A DNA stretch of 64,000 nt. It comes from Acidithiobacillus ferrooxidans ATCC 23270. Lineage in GTDB: Bacteria; Pseudomonadota; Gammaproteobacteria; Acidithiobacillales; Acidithiobacillaceae. Positions 29,294 through 37,129 of this stretch are shown here, in pieces. Numbering within the stretch: position 1 is the first letter of the stretch; each line of letters opens with the position of its first letter. Where the stretch lies: assembly GCF_000021485.1 (NCBI RefSeq), contig NC_011761.1, positions 2,386,001 through 2,450,000 on the forward strand. The letters run 5' to 3'. Below the pieces are notes generated by a model. It had not been told where the DNA came from. It saw only the letters and a list, made by a program, of their open reading frames with translations, and did not search any database. The position numbers were made by a program, and so were the translations under genes.

Positions 29294-29403
29294 CAAAGCT
29301 ATCCGCATTTAACAGCTTATTCTCATGTTCTAAAGCTGCTCGCGGCCCGCTTATCCGGACATTATCAACACGATAGAAGGGAATGATGAATCCCCATAAA
29401 AAC

Positions 29404-29418
29404 TGGCATGCAATATGC
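29404..29418 (+). promoter_or_regulatory. Sigma-54-type promoter of glycine-rich gene 3
   Basis: TGGCATGCAATATGC has GG and GC at the exact spacing and 13 of 15 consensus bases, followed by T. The start codon at 29491 is 73 bases downstream. Confidence 0.65.
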
Positions 29419-29490
29419 TGTTCGCTGCTGTCCCTGCGCGGCAGGGGCGCGAGCGGGACACGTAACCTACTGACTATGGAGAAATGATCA

Positions 29491-30000
29491 ATGTCAATTT
29501 TGAACCTTGGTAGCCTGTTGAGTGGTTTGTTGGGCGGCAGCAGCACGGCGGCCTCCGGTGCCGGCGGGCTGTTGTCCGGACTCCTGGGCGACGTGGGCGG
29601 GGCGGCTTCCAGCGTCAGCGGCATTCTGTCCGGCGTCGCCTCCACGGCGACCTCCACCCTGGGCGCGGTGGAAGGCGTGGCTGGCGGTCTGGTGGGCACC
29701 CTGGGCAGCGCCGTGAGTGGCGTCACCACCAATGCGGAAAGCCTCCTCAACAATGTGACGGCCAATGTGGGCAACACCGCGGCCATCGCGACCTTTGCCG
29801 TCGGCGCAACGCTGGGCGCAACCGAAGGCCTGCTCAACAACGTGGTGGGCAACGCCGGCAACGCCCTGGCGGCGGTCAGCTCCACGGTGCCCAGCCTGCT
29901 TTCCGGCACGGTGGGCGCCCTGGCGCCGGTCACCGGCGCGGTAACCGGCCTGACGGGCGGCAGCACCGGTCTGCTGGGTGGCCTGTTGGGCAGTCTGTAA
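29491..30000 (+). CDS. Glycine/alanine-rich small protein, family member 3
   Basis: A 169-aa protein of unknown function. ATG at 29491 with GGAGA 9 bases upstream. It opens MSILNLGSLLSGLLGGSS and ends GLLGGLLGSL, matching member 1 at both ends. There is no Lys, Arg or His at all, and only one Asp and three Glu: an acidic, weakly charged chain of Gly, Ala, Ser, Thr, Val, Leu and Asn. Repeated LLSGLLG, LLNNV and LGAT/VEG motifs are visible. No Sec signal. Such a sequence suggests a secreted, self-associating surface or matrix protein. The shared sigma-54-type promoter links it to flp and member 1. Amyloid-like or beta-helical folding is speculation. Confidence 0.8.
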   Translation: MSILNLGSLLSGLLGGSSTAASGAGGLLSGLLGDVGGAASSVSGILSGVASTATSTLGAVEGVAGGLVGTLGSAVSGVTTNAESLLNNVTANVGNTAAIATFAVGATLGATEGLLNNVVGNAGNALAAVSSTVPSLLSGTVGALAPVTGAVTGLTGGSTGLLGGLLGSL

Positions 30001-30034
30001 GGCGGAAGACGGCGCGGGACGGTTCCATCCATCC

Positions 30035-30066
30035 GGCACGGGGTGGCCATATCGGCCCCCCGTGCC
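30035..30066 (+). terminator. Hairpin between glycine-rich genes 3 and 4
   Basis: GGCACGGGG (30035-30043) pairs with CCCCGTGCC (30058-30066), with a further GGCC/GGCC pairing inside. There is no T-run, so it may reduce rather than stop transcription into the next gene, which shows no clear promoter of its own. Confidence 0.5.
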
Positions 30067-30115
30067 GGGCCGTTTCCGGGTGTAATCCAAGGAAAACGAT
30101 TTCGAGGAGAATGAC

Positions 30116-30568
30116 ATGAGTGGATCAACAGGGATATTCGCCAATGTTCAGGGCACCGTCGGCGGTTTGCTGGCGGATCTGGTCAACACGGTGGGCGGTC
30201 TGCTGGGCGGGATCACCGGCCAGGGCAACGGCGCGCAAGTCCAGGTGGACAAGCTGGCTTCCGTCTCCATCAATACGCCGGGGGGCAGCGCCAGCATCGC
30301 CCAGGTGAGCGCCACCACCAGCAACGGCAGTGCCGGCGGGGCACTGGCCGCGGATGTGCAGGGCCTGCTCGGCAGTCTCGCCGGCGGGGTGGTGAATGAC
30401 CTCGGCAGCCTCCTGGGCGGACTGGGCGGCGGTCAGGGGTCGGGCTTCGCCCTGTCGGTGGGCGGTCTGGTGTCCATCGGCATCAACCAGACACCGGCAC
30501 AGGCGTCCCTGCTGTCCCTCGGCATCAACACGTCAGCCAGTGGCGCAGGCGGTCTGGGCGGCCTGTAG
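30116..30568 (+). CDS. Glycine-rich small protein, family member 4
   Basis: A 150-aa protein. ATG at 30116 after CGAGGAG with 6-base spacing. It has GTVGGLLADLVNTVGGLLGGITG near the start, SLLGGLGGGQGSG mid-chain and ends GAGGLGGL. One Lys, no Arg or His, four Asp. Two related stretches, VDKLASVSINTPGGSASIAQVS and VGGLVSIGINQTPAQASLLSLGINTS, suggest an internal duplication of a short beta-strand unit. It follows member 3 by 115 bases and probably shares its promoter. Function unknown; predicted extracellular or envelope material from composition only. Confidence 0.75.
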   Translation: MSGSTGIFANVQGTVGGLLADLVNTVGGLLGGITGQGNGAQVQVDKLASVSINTPGGSASIAQVSATTSNGSAGGALAADVQGLLGSLAGGVVNDLGSLLGGLGGGQGSGFALSVGGLVSIGINQTPAQASLLSLGINTSASGAGGLGGL

Positions 30569-30674
30569 CCCTCCGCGGGCGCTCACGGCCCGCAGACCAC
30601 TTTCCGCGCGCCGGTCACCGAGATCGGCCGCTTTTTGCCATCGCCGGGCCCAGGGCCTTGGCTCAAGCGCCTGC

Positions 30675-30995
30675 TCAGTGGCCCATCAGCATCAGCGCCA
30701 CCGCCAGCAAGGCACCGCTCACCGCAAGGGCGACCCTCCCTGGGCGCAACGGCGGGTGTTCGTCTCCGCGAAAATAGTATGGCGCCGGTTTCCCGACAAA
30801 TATCATGGGGCTGGACCAGCGTGCCTGTTTCCAGACCTGCCACCAGAACACTCCCGTCCATCCCAGCAATCCATTCAGCAACAGCAGCCTGCGCCAATGC
30901 GCATGACGACAGCCGTTTTTCCAGGCGCGGACGGAGGGCAGGAAGTAGATCAGGACGACCATCCAGATGAATGCCATGGGAATACTTCGGTACAT
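30675..30995 (-). CDS. Small membrane protein, superinfection-immunity-like
   Basis: A 106-aa protein. Hydrophobic N-terminus MAFIWMVVLIYFLPSVRAWKNG, then LLLLNGLLGWTGVFWWQVWKQAR, then a C-terminal helix ALAVSGALLAVALMLMGH. The FLP..AW and LLN..LGWTG..W patterns match the superinfection immunity (T4 Imm-like) membrane family. Such proteins are common in bacterial chromosomes and their role is mostly untested. Ribosome site weak (ACAGG). It lies 20 bases after the upstream small gene, suggesting a two-gene unit. Confidence 0.7.
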   Translation of the reverse strand: MYRSIPMAFIWMVVLIYFLPSVRAWKNGCRHAHWRRLLLLNGLLGWTGVFWWQVWKQARWSSPMIFVGKPAPYYFRGDEHPPLRPGRVALAVSGALLAVALMLMGH

Positions 30996-31015
30996 GAGCC
31001 TGTTCCGGCGTCGTT

Positions 31016-31309
31016 CTATGACGGCTTGCCGAGCGCGGAATGTTGCCATTCCGGGAACGGGACGCCAGGCCGGGCGCCGTCCGGTCCGGCGAGATCCTGT
31101 GCCAGCCTGCTCAAGCGCGCTTCCAGAAAAATCAGGGAGAATATCCACTCGTCCAGTTCGGCGGGCTCGCCGCTGGCCTGATGAAAGCGCAGCTCCGCGG
31201 CCAGATGCCCCAACTCCCTCCGCACCAGATGAAGCTCCTCGAGCAGGTGCGGTGAAGCCGGCGCGGCGTCGGCAGGCGCCGCACTCCGGTGACTCGAGCT
31301 TTCTGCCAT
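31016..31309 (-). CDS. Small helical protein of unknown function
   Basis: A 97-aa reading from the ATG at 31309 (GGAG three bases upstream); an in-frame ATG at 31402 would give 128 aa but lacks a ribosome site. After a Ser/Ala-rich start it is strongly helical with heptad-like Leu spacing (LLEELHLVRRELGHLAAELRF, IFSLIFLEARLSRLAQDLAG). No family recognised. It directly precedes the superinfection-immunity-like gene. Real-gene status rests on codon pattern and spacing. Confidence 0.5.
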   Translation of the reverse strand: MAESSSHRSAAPADAAPASPHLLEELHLVRRELGHLAAELRFHQASGEPAELDEWIFSLIFLEARLSRLAQDLAGPDGARPGVPFPEWQHSALGKPS

Positions 31310-31633
31310 ATGCTCCGGCGCTGTATGCACGACGATGCCTCTCCCGAATGAAACCCTGTGTCGGCATACGCAATTTTTGCGCCAAACCGGGCGTATGGCC
31401 ATGTGCCGATATTTATTGGATTACCTGCGGGTCCGATTTCCACGGCCGGGGTAAATGGCGTTACGGACCGCAACAAAACGTTACCGTATGGCGTTGAGGT
31501 ACCGCTATTCCACGGGATTCTCCGGGTTTGACAGATCGCCCAGCCTGCCCCAGAGTAATGGCCGCTTACAGCGCCGTCCGGGCATTTGTCGGCCCCCTTG
31601 GGGAGGACGGTGCGAGGATCTTTTGAACAGATA

Positions 31634-32122
31634 ATGGGAGTATTCGTGCCGGCAATCCGTCCTGCAGAAGCAAGCTATGTGAACATGCCACCCGCTTACC
31701 GGCCCAGATTCTTTGCGGGGCTGGTGGCCTACCAGACGACGCAGTTGCAGCAAGCGATGGGATATTCCCAGGAAGTGGCGCACGATCTGGCATACCATCA
31801 GATCCAGGGCGTCCAGCAGGACGACGCGGGCCTGACCCACCGTCACCTGGTCGCGGCGAAGTGGAAAAAGAACATCATCGGCGGTGCGTGGTATATGGCG
31901 GTGCCCGAGCGGGCGTCCTCCCTGCTGTGGATCATGATCGAGGACGCGCACCGGGGACAGGGACACGGCCGCAGGCTGCTGGCGCACGTGGCGGAGCAGG
32001 CGCGCGCGGCGGGGGCCACCGGCCTGGTGCTGCACGTGTTCACCGCGAACACCGCGGCCGTCACCCTGTACCGGAAGCTGGGGTTTTCCGATATCGGGAA
32101 GGAAATGTTCCTCTCCTGGTGA
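31634..32122 (+). CDS. GNAT-family N-acetyltransferase
   Basis: A 162-aa GNAT-type enzyme transferring an acetyl group from acetyl-CoA to an unknown amine. The acetyl-CoA-binding motif is IEDAHRGQGHGRRLLAHVAEQA (R-x-x-G-x-G/A form), followed by GLVLHVFTANTAAVTLYRKLGFSDIG, the classic C-terminal GNAT motif. The first ~45 residues (MGVFVPAIRPAEASYVNMPP) are atypical. Start at 31634 is the first ATG in frame; no strong ribosome site is seen, and TTG/GTG starts upstream are possible. It ends 27 bases from the converging sulfotransferase gene. Confidence 0.85.
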   Translation: MGVFVPAIRPAEASYVNMPPAYRPRFFAGLVAYQTTQLQQAMGYSQEVAHDLAYHQIQGVQQDDAGLTHRHLVAAKWKKNIIGGAWYMAVPERASSLLWIMIEDAHRGQGHGRRLLAHVAEQARAAGATGLVLHVFTANTAAVTLYRKLGFSDIGKEMFLSW

Positions 32123-32149
32123 AAGGTGCCGGGCCGCAAATCCGGCTTT

Positions 32150-34438
32150 TCAGTCCCCCTGCCCGAGCGCGGTCAGCAGCGGCGCGAGGTGTCCGGTGTA
32201 AGCTTCCCATTTGCCGATGGCCGAACGGTAGATGGGCTCTTTGACCTGCAGGCGGCTGGCCGTCTGCAGCATCCGGGTGTTTTCGGTAAAATCCAGGCAG
32301 CGCGGATCGTACTCCAACTTCAGGAATTGCAATATTTCCCGGATGCCGTTTTCGGGGTCGGCGACGATGTCTTCATAGCCTACGGTAATGACATCCTCCG
32401 CCATGCGGGATTGCCATTGGGCGAGGGTTTTCAGATGCGCGCGATAGTATTTTCCCAGGCTGTCGAGGTCGTGGCTGTAGGCATGGTCCCCGACCATGTT
32501 CTGCTGAAATATGGAAAGGCAGTTGTCGCGCGCATCGCGTCGGCAGTAAATGACTTTTGCTTCCGGGAACAGGAGTTTTGCGCTGCCCAGAAACAGAAAA
32601 TTGGTGGGCAGCTTGTCGATAAAGTATCGGCTTCCGGTCCATCGGTGCCGGATCCTGTCCAGATACCATTGGCGAATTGCGCCGATGTGATCCGTCAGGT
32701 TTTCGGAGTCGAGGCGCAGGCTCCGCAGTTTGGCGGCGGCCTGGGGAAGATGCCGGAGTTCGCCAAGGCCGTCGATGTCGGCGTGCATGTCCAACATCTG
32801 ATGCAGCAGACTGGTTCCGGACCGGGGCATGCCGACGATGAACAAGGGGGTCGGACCGTTTGGCGTCGCCACCGCCATGCGGCCCTTCCAGCGATCATAC
32901 CTGTCCAGGTCATTCCGCAGGGTGTCGGCCATGGCCTGGAAATCGAAGGGTTCGACCTTTTGCAGCATCTGATGTCCCTGACGGTAACAGGCGAACGCTT
33001 TGGCGTATTGCCGATGGCTGTGGTGGTGGTTTCCGGCAATGAACCAGGCGTTGACGGCGTAATTTTCCCCTTCTCCGCCGCTTTCCCATGACAACAGTGG
33101 TTCTATCAGTGCGAAAGATTCCGCGTAATTTTTCTGTCGTTGGAGTATCTCGGCAAGGGCGACCCGCACCCGAAGGTCGGTGGGCGCCAGATTCCCGGCC
33201 TTCCGCAGAGTCGTTTCGGCAGCCTCGACCTCGCCCAGTTTCTCCAGGCAGATCGCCAGGTTCACCAGCGCTGCGGCGTTGTCCGGCTGGTTTTCGAGCA
33301 GCTTGCGGATCATGCCCTCTGCCGTCCGGCATTCTCCCATGTGGATCAGGGCAACGCTCAGATGAAATTGCGCATCCGCAGACTCCGGCAGAAGTTCCAG
33401 CGCCCTGTGGAAGGTCTCCACCGCCTCATCCACATACTTCAATTGAAACAGTGCCCGCCCTGACAAGATGAGGGCATCGACATGGTCAGGCTTCAGGTTT
33501 AACGTGTGCAGCAGCACTTCCAGGGTTTCGGGATAACGACCCTGCTGGAACAGCAGGGTACCCAGAGGATAGCGGAGAGAATGGCTCTGGGGATGATCGG
33601 CGATGGCGGATCGAATGTACGCCTCGGCTTCCCGTTCGCGTTGCTGTGCCACGAGATTCTGAAAAATATAATGTCCGACATCCGCATGCACGGAATAGGT
33701 ATCGGCGGTTCTTCTGAATATTTCTTCCGCTTCGGTCAACCGGCCCTGCTCCTGCAGGGCGATTCCCAGACCGATCAGCAGCGACGGATTTTCGCCGTAC
33801 AGATGCATCCGCCGCCGGAACAGGGCTTCGGCGCCGCAATGGTCGCCGGTGGCCAACGCGAGCATATTCCTGTGATGCAGGGCGACGGCGTGGTTGGGGT
33901 CCGTGTCCAGCGCCTTGTCCAATAACACCCGCGCGTCTTCCTGCCGGCCCTGCTGCGCCAGCGTGACGCCCAACTGGACGAGGCAATCCAGACATTCCGG
34001 GCTGCGCGCCAGCGCTTCGCGAAAGGCACGTTCCGCTTCCGGGAAACGCTGGCAGGCGAGGAGCAGGAGCCCGTAGTTATACCATGCGGGCACGAAATCG
34101 GGCTTCGACGCGATGGCTGCGAGGTAAAGTTCTTCGGCGGCCACCAATTTGTTTTGATGAAACAATATGAGTGCGAGATTACTGAGGGTATCCGTGTGGT
34201 GACCATCCACGGCAAGCGCCGCCCTGAATGCGCGTTCGGCCAGGTCCAGTCTGGCACTTCCGGCCGTGGCCTGCCCTATGGTGGTGAGGAGGTTTATTTT
34301 TTCCGCCGCCGGGATGGCCGTTGCCTGTTCGATCAGCGTGATCGCGTCACCGTATTTTTGTTGGGAATAGTGGCTTTTTATGGCTTCCAGGGCAACATGA
34401 GCGGCGTCTTTTCCCGAGGGGTCGCGTTTTTTAAACAT
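32150..34438 (-). CDS. TPR-repeat protein with C-terminal sulfotransferase domain
   Basis: A 762-aa two-part protein. Residues ~1-490 are tandem TPR units (at least 11). The C-terminal domain is a sulfotransferase-3 type: 5'-phosphosulfate loop PLFIVGMPRSGTSLLHQML at ~531 and 3'-phosphate motif VIYCRRDARDNCLSIFQQN at ~631. It should move a sulfo group from PAPS onto an acceptor such as a glycan, lipid or tyrosine. The TPR part probably holds the acceptor. Similar TPR-sulfotransferases are widespread in proteobacteria but largely uncharacterised. It stands alone, converging with the GNAT gene. Confidence 0.92.
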   Translation of the reverse strand: MFKKRDPSGKDAAHVALEAIKSHYSQQKYGDAITLIEQATAIPAAEKINLLTTIGQATAGSARLDLAERAFRAALAVDGHHTDTLSNLALILFHQNKLVAAEELYLAAIASKPDFVPAWYNYGLLLLACQRFPEAERAFREALARSPECLDCLVQLGVTLAQQGRQEDARVLLDKALDTDPNHAVALHHRNMLALATGDHCGAEALFRRRMHLYGENPSLLIGLGIALQEQGRLTEAEEIFRRTADTYSVHADVGHYIFQNLVAQQREREAEAYIRSAIADHPQSHSLRYPLGTLLFQQGRYPETLEVLLHTLNLKPDHVDALILSGRALFQLKYVDEAVETFHRALELLPESADAQFHLSVALIHMGECRTAEGMIRKLLENQPDNAAALVNLAICLEKLGEVEAAETTLRKAGNLAPTDLRVRVALAEILQRQKNYAESFALIEPLLSWESGGEGENYAVNAWFIAGNHHHSHRQYAKAFACYRQGHQMLQKVEPFDFQAMADTLRNDLDRYDRWKGRMAVATPNGPTPLFIVGMPRSGTSLLHQMLDMHADIDGLGELRHLPQAAAKLRSLRLDSENLTDHIGAIRQWYLDRIRHRWTGSRYFIDKLPTNFLFLGSAKLLFPEAKVIYCRRDARDNCLSIFQQNMVGDHAYSHDLDSLGKYYRAHLKTLAQWQSRMAEDVITVGYEDIVADPENGIREILQFLKLEYDPRCLDFTENTRMLQTASRLQVKEPIYRSAIGKWEAYTGHLAPLLTALGQGD

Positions 34439-34538
34439 CCTTCATTCCTGTCCTGATGTAGTCGTTGGCGTCCTATGCGAATGGAGCATCATACCTTATC
34501 CGGCATAAGAGGCATCAGCTCCATTCCGGGTTCATTCT

Positions 34539-34940
34539 TCATGGCCTGCGCCAGGGCAGGACGGGCGGCACCTTCCACCACAGCAGCAGCACGCCGATCC
34601 AGACCAGGACATAGATCGAGGTGAAAAAAGACATGGGCAGGTGCCAGAACAGCAGATGGTCGATCCAGGTCTGGATCAGGGGCAGACGGTAGCCCCGCCG
34701 CCCTGCCGCTTCCTGCAGTTCGCTCTGCCAGATGGTCAGAAAGCAGGCAGTGCCCAGCAACGCCTGTACGGCCACCACCAGGAGCGCCGCGAGGTGGAGG
34801 GCCCGCCACCAGAAGATGCGGACCCACCGCCAACCCCGCCAGGCACCCAGCGGGATGGCGATCAGGCCAAAGACGTTGAAGGCGATGATCAGGATATGAA
34901 AAGCCAGAATCGCCTGAGCCAGCCAAAGTTCATTCTGCAT
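34539..34940 (-). CDS. DUF2784-family membrane protein
   Basis: A 133-aa protein with four predicted membrane helices (LAQAILAFHILIIAFNVFG, WWRALHLAALLVVAVQALLG, LLFWHLPMSFFTSIYVLVWIG and one more). The pattern AFHILIIAFNVFGL..PLG, H near the second helix and C.LT.WQ..L matches DUF2784. Function unknown. ATG at 34940 follows GGAG at 7 bases. It is divergent from nrdD. Confidence 0.85.
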   Translation of the reverse strand: MQNELWLAQAILAFHILIIAFNVFGLIAIPLGAWRGWRWVRIFWWRALHLAALLVVAVQALLGTACFLTIWQSELQEAAGRRGYRLPLIQTWIDHLLFWHLPMSFFTSIYVLVWIGVLLLWWKVPPVLPWRRP

Positions 34941-35009
34941 GTCCGTTCTCCGTTGCGGAACCATTGTACACCTGCTGACCCTGGGGATGATTCCAGTTCC
35001 ACTTTGCTG

Positions 35010-35037
35010 TTGACGAACCCAATATATGTGCTAAATT
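35010..35037 (+). promoter_or_regulatory. Candidate sigma-70 promoter of nrdD
   Basis: TTGACG (35010-35015) and TAAATT (35032-35037) with a 16-base spacer lie in a locally AT-rich stretch 78 bases before the nrdD start. No clear FNR box (TTGAT-N4-ATCAA) was found. Confidence 0.5.
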
Positions 35038-35114
35038 ATCTATTGAGATGTCTATATATTGTGTTCTACCGTTCCGAGACGCGACAGCGCCGGTTCGGTG
35101 CCGGTCGGGAGAAT

Positions 35115-36896
35115 ATGGCGATGAACGATTCTTCGGTGTTGCAGCGAAACGGCGCAAGGGTACCTTTTGATCCAAAGCGATTGCGCGGGGATCGCCAGGC
35201 GATGGTAGACGCCATCACTTCCGTGAATGAGTACCTGGATCGGGAGGATTGGCGGATCAACGCCAATGCCAACCAGGGTTATTCCCTGGGGGGCCTGATC
35301 CTGAACATTGCCGGGAAAGTCACCGCGAACTACTGGCTGAGCCATGTCTATCCCGAAAAAATCGGTGCCGCCCACCGCGAGGCCGACCTGCATATCCATG
35401 ATCTCGACATGTTGGCCGGTTATTGTGCCGGATGGTCCCTCCGCACCCTTTTGCAGGAGGGTTTTAACGGCGTACCGGGAAAGGTGGAGGCGGCACCGCC
35501 GCGTCACCTGTCGAGCGCCGTCGGGCAGATGGTCAACTTCCTCGGCACCCTGCAGAACGAATGGGCAGGCGCACAGGCCTTCAGCTCCTTTGATACCTAT
35601 CTGGCGCCGTTCGTCCGCAAGGATGGCTTGTCCTACCGCGAGATTCGCCAAAACATCCAGGAATTCATCTATAACCTGAATGTCCCTTCGCGCTGGGGTG
35701 GCCAGACGCCGTTCACGAATGTCACCTTCGATTGGGTTTGCCCTGACGATCTGAAGGAACAGGTTCCCGTCATCGGCGGAGAGGAGATGCCTTTCCGTTA
35801 CGGCGATCTGCAGGCCGAAATGGAACTGATCAATCAGGCTTATATCGAGGTCATGAGCGAAGGCGACGCCAGGGGACGGGTTTTTACTTTTCCCATACCC
35901 ACCTACAACATAACGTCTGATTTTCCGTGGGATTCGGAGAATGCCGAAAGGCTGTTCGCCATGACTGCCAAATACGGCCTGCCCTACTTTCAGAATTTTA
36001 TCAATTCCGAGTTGCAGCCCAACATGGTGCGCTCCATGTGTTGTCGCCTGCAGCTCGACCTGCGTGAACTGCTCAAACGTGGGAATGGTCTTTTCGGGTC
36101 CTCGGAACAGACCGGTTCCATCGGCGTGGTGACCATCAATTGTGCCAGGCTGGGCTATCTCCATAAAAACGATTCGGAAGGTCTTTTCCGTCGCCTGGAC
36201 GCGCTCACGGAAATGGCGAAAGAAAGTCTGGAGATCAAACGCAAAGTCATCCAGAGACAAATGGACACCGGTCTTTTCCCGTACTCCAAGCGCTATCTGG
36301 GTACCTTACGCAACCATTTCTCCACCATAGGCGTGAATGGGATCCATGAAATGATCCGCAACTTCACCGATGACCGCGAAAACATCACCACCCCTGCCGG
36401 ATATGCCCTCGCCGTTCGTTTTCTCGACCATATCAGAGAACGCATGGTGGCTTTTCAGGAAGAAACCGGCCACATGTACAACCTCGAGGCAACCCCTGCG
36501 GAAGGCACCACCTATCGTTTCGCCAAAGAGGATCGGAAGCGCTTTCCCGATATTTTACAGGCAGGTCTCCCGGATAAGCCGTACTACACCAATTCATCAC
36601 AACTGCCCGTAGGCTTTACGGACGACCCTTTCGAGGCCATGGAACGCCAGGAGGCGTTACAGGCGAAATACACCGGCGGAACCGTTCTTCACCTGTATAT
36701 GGGGGATCGCGTCTCCAGCACCGAAGCCTGCAAGCGCCTGGTGCGCCGCGCACTGGAACGTTTTCGCCTGCCCTACATTACGGTGACGCCGACCTTTTCC
36801 ATCTGCCCGGTGCACGGATATCTATCGGGAGAACATCCATTCTGTCCGATCTGTGATGAAGAACGACTTGCTGAAAAACGGCGGCATTCCGCCTGA
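35115..36896 (+). CDS. nrdD: Anaerobic ribonucleotide reductase, catalytic body without glycyl-radical tail
   Basis: A 593-aa class III reductase that makes deoxynucleotides without oxygen. ATG at 35115 (GGGAG upstream; second ATG at 35121 also possible). It lacks the usual ~100-residue N-terminal ATP-cone, starting almost directly at the core. Core motifs include ADLHIHDLD, SMCCRLQLDLRELL and GSIGVVTINCARLGYL. The C-terminus has the zinc site region TFSICPVHGYLSGEHPFCPIC and then stops after DEERLAEKRRHSA, before the R-x-x-G-Y glycyl-radical segment. That segment is encoded by the next gene. In normal NrdD it would follow directly. Confidence 0.93.
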   Translation: MAMNDSSVLQRNGARVPFDPKRLRGDRQAMVDAITSVNEYLDREDWRINANANQGYSLGGLILNIAGKVTANYWLSHVYPEKIGAAHREADLHIHDLDMLAGYCAGWSLRTLLQEGFNGVPGKVEAAPPRHLSSAVGQMVNFLGTLQNEWAGAQAFSSFDTYLAPFVRKDGLSYREIRQNIQEFIYNLNVPSRWGGQTPFTNVTFDWVCPDDLKEQVPVIGGEEMPFRYGDLQAEMELINQAYIEVMSEGDARGRVFTFPIPTYNITSDFPWDSENAERLFAMTAKYGLPYFQNFINSELQPNMVRSMCCRLQLDLRELLKRGNGLFGSSEQTGSIGVVTINCARLGYLHKNDSEGLFRRLDALTEMAKESLEIKRKVIQRQMDTGLFPYSKRYLGTLRNHFSTIGVNGIHEMIRNFTDDRENITTPAGYALAVRFLDHIRERMVAFQEETGHMYNLEATPAEGTTYRFAKEDRKRFPDILQAGLPDKPYYTNSSQLPVGFTDDPFEAMERQEALQAKYTGGTVLHLYMGDRVSSTEACKRLVRRALERFRLPYITVTPTFSICPVHGYLSGEHPFCPICDEERLAEKRRHSA

Positions 36897-36915
36897 ACCG
36901 AGAAAGGAGAACATC

Positions 36916-37122
36916 ATGTATCCTGAAATGACGAACCAAAATCCTCTTGAAATGGAACTGGCGGATGACGAAAGACAACCCTGCGAGGTTTGGACGCGGG
37001 TCATGGGTTACCACCGACCGACTTCTTCTTTCAATATAGGCAAGCAAAGCGAGCATTCGGAGCGCAAATGCTTTGTGGAGACCGGGAAGCCGGATACGGT
37101 CGTGTCGCGGCCGGTGCATTGA
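36916..37122 (+). CDS. Stand-alone glycyl-radical domain of NrdD
   Basis: A 68-aa protein starting at 36916 after AAAGGAG (6-base spacing). The central part, CEVWTRVMGYHRPTSSFN followed by IGKQSEHSERKCF, is the C-terminal glycyl-radical segment of class III reductases; the radical Gly is in RVMGY. It is in a different frame from nrdD, 19 bases after that stop, with its own ribosome site, so this is a real gene split rather than a simple frameshift. It should dock onto the NrdD body and be activated by NrdG, rather as the E. coli GrcA spare-part protein does for pyruvate formate-lyase. Confidence 0.88.
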   Translation: MYPEMTNQNPLEMELADDERQPCEVWTRVMGYHRPTSSFNIGKQSEHSERKCFVETGKPDTVVSRPVH

Positions 37123-37129
37123 CGCGGCG

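Larger units (their letters stand above)
28607..29490. other. Long divergent regulatory region, flp / glycine-rich gene 3
   Basis: About 880 bases with no supported gene. It contains sigma-54-type promoters facing outward at each end (28692-28706 minus, 29404-29418 plus) and two inverted repeats positioned as upstream activating sites (28890-28908 and 29269-29293). The spacing of ~125-185 bases from repeat to promoter fits enhancer-binding protein control. Confidence 0.65.

Noticed and set aside
28893-30128. 411-codon minus-strand frame across the flp/glycine-rich intergenic region
   Set aside because: It overlaps glycine-rich gene 3 antisense and the regulatory region, has no ribosome site or known domain, and consists of Pro/Arg/Ala-rich low-complexity sequence.
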